Shown here piece after piece: positions 59,001-64,000 of a stretch of DNA of 64,000 nt; positions within the stretch are counted from its first letter, which is position 1, and each line of letters opens with the position of its first letter. Source of the stretch: Siphonodentalium dalli (lineage: Eukaryota > Mollusca > Scaphopoda > Gadilida > Siphonodentaliidae); NCBI GenBank assembly GCA_032622095.1, contig CP136061.1, forward strand, positions 136,115,587 to 136,179,586. The letters are read 5' to 3'. The position numbers and the translations under genes are program-made. The notes below the pieces were generated by a model. That model searched no databases. It was given only the letters and a program-made list of their open reading frames with translations, and was not told the origin of the DNA.

Positions 59001-59352
59001 GGCGTAACAAATCATTCATATGAGAGAGATTTTTCATTGCTCTGAATGTCTTTCTCGCCAAAATTAATGTTAGTGAAGGAAGGAAGTCATTTTCTTTGAA
59101 GTATTTTAATGTTCAGAATATGACGTTAATATGTATATATAAACCAGATCTCATGGCATGGGTCTATAATAGAGCAATGTATTGCTTTGACATCAAACGT
59201 ATATATATTCGCGTAGTGCGTATTAAGTGGGGAGGGTCATACTATGCATGTGGGAATCGAGTATTCGGATGAAATGTCAGTACCCACATGTGTACACAAA
59301 TATATATGACGTAAAATTAACAAGGGCGCTGTCGGATTGTCATGACCAGTAG
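56011..59352. other. Unassigned DNA
   Basis: About 3.3 kb with no recognised gene. A small palindrome AATTATTGTCAC...GTGACAATTA lies at 56077-56110. Short open frames (56336-56524, 56880-57077, 57899-58099) have no signature. Part could be distal regulatory DNA of the WH1-CRIB gene. Confidence 0.5.
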
Positions 59353-59752
59353 TACGGTGCCGCCATCCTCATAGCAGCTCCAAAGACCTACATCGACAAA
59401 CTACAGAAAGTACAGAACAAAGCCCTCCGCATTGCACACCGCCAGCCAGCATGGACGCAACATGAGGCCCTGCACGATGCAGCGAACATACCTACGAAAA
59501 CGCCGACTGATGGAACTCATAAACCTGACACTCGCCAGACTAGACATCACCCCCTCACACAAGAGCTCCAAATACGAAACCAGCTACTCACCACGAAAAA
59601 GACAAACTGGACGAAACAGACAGTCCCATATACATGTAGAACCCAACAGCACCTGGCACCTGCATCACGCATTGCCTCCAGCCAATCAAGTGCCAAAACC
59701 CAAGGCACACCACACCGACATGCACCCCCATGACTGTGCACCTCGCGACTAA
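59353..59752 (+). pseudogene. LINE ORF2 C-terminal fragment (5'-truncated, frameshifted)
   Basis: The first frame reads YGAAILIAAPKTYIDKLQKV, then QNKALRIAHRQPAWT and LHDAANIPT. This matches the segment after the reverse transcriptase in Jockey/CR1-type LINE proteins (YG-x-W-x-A...KLQ-x-QNK-x-LR-x-I...T-x-x-LHxxANIPT). At about 59490 the coding sense moves to another frame: LRKRRLMELINLTLARLDI. The fragment is GC-richer than its surroundings, suggesting a younger insertion. No tail or target duplication was defined. Confidence 0.75.
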
Positions 59753-61977
59753 AATGGTTGCCTTTTGGTCACCTGGTCGAAGTCAAATGGTGGGTGTAGT
59801 GGTCACACGAACAAAGGGTGAGGGGACTTGCATATTGCAGCTCGGGGCATCCTACTCGGCCTTCGGCCGGAAACGACCCAAAAACAGGATTCGCATGATC
59901 GCCGGACGGATAAGCTTTTAACAAAGGTGTCGCATCCGTCTTAAGGGATTATATATAGGTGCATGGTGTTGGGTTAAATTTTTATGACAAGTCGGAAATG
60001 TTATGCATCAGAGAGTGTACGAATGAAATTGCCCAAAGTGTATTTTTGTCAATAAGGGTGAAAATTCGAAGTTGGACCACCCCCCACCAAAGACACACTA
60101 TCACGCCCCTGTTCCCAAAACATAATATTTAGATTTTCCCGATGATAGATAATTTCCTGATTTGTTCATTAAAATATAGGTCATTTGTTAGACTGATGGC
60201 AAAATTAAAGCCAAGAGAGAGTGTGAATCCCATTATGTCCATTCACCGTCTGTACTATATATATGGACATAATGGGAATATGTTAATTGTGCGTCTCGGT
60301 GGAGACAATCTATAGAATAGTCAGGGTTATTGCCGCAAGTGCTCCAACAGTACATCCATTAGACGCAGAGACGCCAGACCCAGACGAAAGAATATTACCC
60401 CCGACTGCGCGTATTACTCGAGTAAACCATTGAAAAAGATCATTTACCATTTCATTGATTATGTTTCTCCGCCAACAAAACGAAGCGTTATATTATCTAA
60501 TTGGGGCAGTAATGAGGTAACATAAGAGGAAAAAAAAGTTCCTTTAAAAAAAATCAAAACACGGGAAACTAGAAGTAACATTCAATCCGACGCTTTGCAT
60601 GTGGTATCATGGCCAACTCTTGAAGGGAATATGCGTGTGTGTGTAATTGAAATAGAAAGCTGGCACCATGCCCTCTGCGCAAATAAGAAGTCTACAATAT
60701 CTTGCATAAATTGCAATTAAGCTTCGTTTAATACACTACTTATCTTCGCGATATGTTTTTCATCTCAACTATGCACTGATAACATCAGAAGAGGAGAGTA
60801 CTTTGGTCGGCTCGGAGTTTGCGGTGAGAGATTGGTTCATCGTGTTTGGGTGATAATAACGTACCGGGGTATCAGAATTTCATTCTTGGGGCAAATACCT
60901 TTCATTCTCGGTGAGAAAAATTCATACAATTCGTATTATTGATGGGAGCTTCCCAATCTTGATAAATTAAAAGGTCTTCTATCTTATGATAATCTAGAAA
61001 TTATGAAGAGGGTATGTATATTTATTAAACAGGCACTGTGTGACATGTGAGACTGGCGTGAACTATCGGAGACATATATCCTGAATGATTTTATGTGCCT
61101 CTGATATAATTTCTTCCCGGAAAGCTGATGTCAGAATCGCAAAGCTTGCATTCATAGATCATATTTTATACGACTTTATGCACACAGTTAAATAGTTTTG
61201 CTTTTGATTTAATATGTGCGTTTCATACACCTGAGAAGAAATATGTGTCGATTATCAACGAAATTATATTATAAGCCAAAATTGAAATTGGAAATCATTT
61301 AACGCTTTCTGTCCGTATATATATGGCAAAAACAATAGCATAGTATGACACCATGCATTGTTTATGTCTGGTCTATACACGTATGGGTGGACTCAGCGTG
61401 TAAATATGCATATACATAAAACCAATTAATTAATCAAGTTATTAATTATATATATTATGTATACTAATGTTTACTAATGTACTTTTGTTCTGTGATAAAC
61501 ACCGAAGACATAATAAAACATTACAACACCAAAGCAGCAAATCATGGCAAGTCAAAGTTAACCAGAAGATGGATTTTTTAACAATTTCAATTCAATTTTA
61601 TTCTGGTCATCATATAGTGATATATTTACATACTAAGTGTTGTCATCACTAAATCCAGCATTCTGATTGGTCGGCGCCCACGTGGCTAGTTGCAGTTATT
61701 TCTCGGTGAATGCGCAACGGCTCATAACACCAAGCTCATAACACCATCGATACGTCATTGGGTTTGGAAAGACGAACGCGTAATGTTTTGGGCGCATTTG
61801 GACTCGCGCTGGATTGACTTAATACATCATCGGGTTTCAATATGAAGAGAAATTGTTCCTATTAACTTTTGCCAAGTGTGCTATTGGGTATTTTGGGCTG
61901 GTTTTGTCACGATACACTTTTCGATTTAAATACATTTACAAAAGTGGCTTTTTCGCTAAATGTATATAAATATAAGG
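59753..61977. other. Unassigned DNA
   Basis: Apart from the hairpin at 60225-60278, nothing recognised. Confidence 0.5.
60225..60278. repeat. Hairpin TCCCATTATGTCCAT
   Basis: TCCCATTATGTCCAT and ATGGACATAATGGGAA form a 15-bp stem around a loop of about 22 bp. Confidence 0.88.
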
Positions 61978-62110
61978 ATTAACTGTCATATGGACTATTT
62001 TTATGGAGATGTAACCGTGAGGTAAGTGGTCATAACTTGTATGTAAAACCCGAACGTCCACTTACCTCACGGTTACATCTCCATACAAACAGTCCACATG
62101 ACAGTTAATC
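61978..62110. repeat. Long hairpin with ~52-bp arms
   Basis: The left arm (GATTAACTGTCATATGGACT...TGGAGATGTAACCGTGAGGT, AAGTGG) pairs with 62058-62110 with about four mismatches around a loop of about 28 bp. It could be a small palindromic MITE or an RNA hairpin source. Confidence 0.92.
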
Positions 62111-64000
62111 ATAATATATTACAGATTATATTATCAGAATCAGATACATAATATATATGCATGCATATGCGTTATATTATATAGAGTATATATACGAAAA
62201 TATAGTACTGTTTATGCTTGTTGCTTTTAGATGGTAGTAATAATAATAATAGTATTAGATTTGTTCTATGTGGTCCAGTTAGTGGGGTTTATGTTAAGAA
62301 TTCTACATAGCCTCAAGAGGACTTAAACACCTCTAAGACCTTTTCGACAAAAATTGACAGGTTCATTGTGGTCCATTGTCCATTTCGGGAATTAAATAAT
62401 TGCAGTAACTTATGTGAGTTTGGTCTTCAAAAATAATAAAAGCGAATATATCTCAGTCTCAAATCGTGCATTTGTGGGCACTTAAGTGTAATGTGGTATT
62501 CATCGGCCAGTTCTAAATTACAGGGGGTACATTGCCATTCCGAGTAGTCAACATTGTACCATGAGCCCTATTCAACGGGTAGTTTGTGATTTCTTGTTCG
62601 GAACATCATCAGGCTGTGTTGTCCAAAGATAGGTAGTGTTCTCTTTCAAAATTTGTCTTAATAATTCTATAAAATGCAAACGAATGTGACTATTTTAACA
62701 GCATACCCACCACGAAGGCCATCCATGCATTTAACTCCGAGAATCAGACAAGTGTATTCTAGGAGCGTAGTCAAATGACCTATCCCATTGATATCAGCAT
62801 GCATTGATTAATCTCTATATCATGATACGCGTGATTCATGAAACAAACAATGTGAATGTGGCATAATTTAACATTCTATGATATGTGCGTTGTACAATGT
62901 GCAAAGAGAGAGGACACGTGCGTGTGATATAATGTTCCTTCCACAGGAAGCACTGACTCACATCGCATATAATCCTTTTTGAAATAGCATATATAACATC
63001 CAGTGCCATAACGCAGAGTAACATGCTGTTGCGCCACACAAAATGCAATTCCTTTATATCGAAAGATATTTAATCCGGGTCCACGATTAGGCAGCTATTG
63101 ATAGTCAATCCAGTTCAAACGTTCCACGTGTAAAATAAATTGAATATAACTTATAGTATAGATAAGTATAGTTTATTCTTCCACCGCATTAGAAAACGCT
63201 AAATGAATGGAATAAAACAAGATAGACCACAATATATACATAAAAGACAAGTGTGTGTGCTTCTGATTACGGAGCATGTAGTATAAACTCATATAATTAT
63301 CATGACTTGGAATTGATGTATTTATGGTGCCGATTATTATGTTGAATGCACTCGAATAATGAACTCAAATAGGTAAGATCTGAAGCATATAATATTCGTT
63401 AGTGGCATTGGTTCAGAGGAATGACAACCAAGATGGGTCGAATCGATGCTCATGCAGTGCATGTGAGGGAAATGGCCACAGTTTCGAGCATTTTTTCGCG
63501 CCACTTCTGCTGGGATCATTGAGTTTGATGCAATAAATAGACAGACTCTTCAACGAGATAGCCATAAATTTCATGCACAGATAAATAAAAGCGCACATAA
63601 AACACTCTTCATGTCGAAATCGATCTTTTCGCCCGTTCATGTATCAGCGACCTGAAATCACCAGATATAAACGTCATCTCATGAGAGAGAAATAAAACAA
63701 CGAGTTCAATCATGTGATATCTCCGTTCTTTTGTTGAAAGTGCAGCCATACGCTGTATATATCTAGTGCCACACTTGGTATTTAAAAATGTGGAGGTAGT
63801 TGGTATTCTTGTACTTATAGCATAAATGTTTTCAAGAAGAGCCAAAGTTCAAAGCCAATGCAAGCAGATCGTATGTTTACATGCAGTGCCTCATATACAC
63901 ATTATAAATATATATACTCTTACCAATGGAATTCCACATAAACACAGTATAAACTAATAACTATCAACAGGGGTCCAGTAGTCCAGAATAAATCCCAGTT
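62111..64000. other. Unassigned DNA
   Basis: Other than the family A end fragment at 62698-62735, I see no gene, RNA or clear repeat. Confidence 0.5.
62698..62735 (+). repeat. Terminal fragment of family A MITE
   Basis: AGCATACCCACCACGAAGGC, then CATCCATGCATTTAA, matches the right end of A4 (GGATACCCACCGCCAAGGC, then CAACCGTGTCTTTAA). It is about 38 bp long. Confidence 0.65.

Overview
The window is eukaryotic, most likely metazoan, and looks like intergenic DNA from a marine invertebrate. A mollusc, perhaps a gastropod, is my best guess. It is AT-rich, has no operons or bacterial-style gene packing, and is filled with TIR transposons, MITEs, a Helitron-like element, LINE and SINE remnants, minisatellites and microsatellites. 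The mollusc guess rests on a tRNA-like SINE at 38655-38945 whose tail and 3' body resemble gastropod SINEs as I remember them, so it is an inference.

Only one convincing protein-coding gene is visible: a 294-residue protein on the minus strand (54439-55323). It has a WH1/EVH1-like (PH-fold) domain, a lysine-rich stretch and a CRIB-like motif, which is the N-terminal half of a WASP-type protein without the proline-rich and actin-nucleating parts. Other coding traces are relics: a LINE ORF2 C-terminus (59353-59752), a decayed LINE 3' end (49690-50745), a BED zinc finger inside a hAT element (36425-36560), a Harbinger transposase trace (about 9030-9105, minus), and two membrane-protein-like fragments (7371-7688 and 10249-10614, both minus).

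Layout. 1-6140: a large foldback region, with an outer 40-bp TIR pair (1602/6101), an inner 3-kb inverted repeat (2045-5035) and a 62-bp tandem array. 7700-13260: nested TTAA-site MITEs (families A and C), with a Harbinger element inserted in one of them. 13925-16605: a twin-hairpin MITE and two near-identical 455-bp elements. 16725-22670: an old tandem duplication, one copy of which carries the 3.9-kb element E1 and a 10-bp microsatellite. 23059-25911: a Helitron-like element. 26029-32000: short tandem arrays and unassigned DNA. 32931-38565: a 5.6-kb hAT element containing nested element F and 29 copies of a 44-bp repeat. 40081-42450: element G. 44949-47926: element E2. 49068-51800: hairpin MITE, LINE debris and family C. 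54439-56000: the gene and its duplicated upstream DNA. 56000-64000: mostly unassigned.

The main discovery candidate is a class of palindromic, satellite-carrying DNA elements (E1, E2 and G, with F similar). Each has a TIR beginning C/G-GGT, then a cap of 10-bp GC-rich repeats, then tandem arrays of about 340-354 bp units that switch orientation at an off-centre point. E1, E2 and G are each flanked by a perfect 8-bp target-site duplication (CGCCTGAT, TTCTTATC, CTCTAGAT). Sequences differ between E and G but the plan is the same, and E1 has a paralogous empty site in the window. No transposase is visible, so mobilisation in trans is inferred. A second candidate is a 67-bp hairpin found five times at constant length with paired compensatory base changes.
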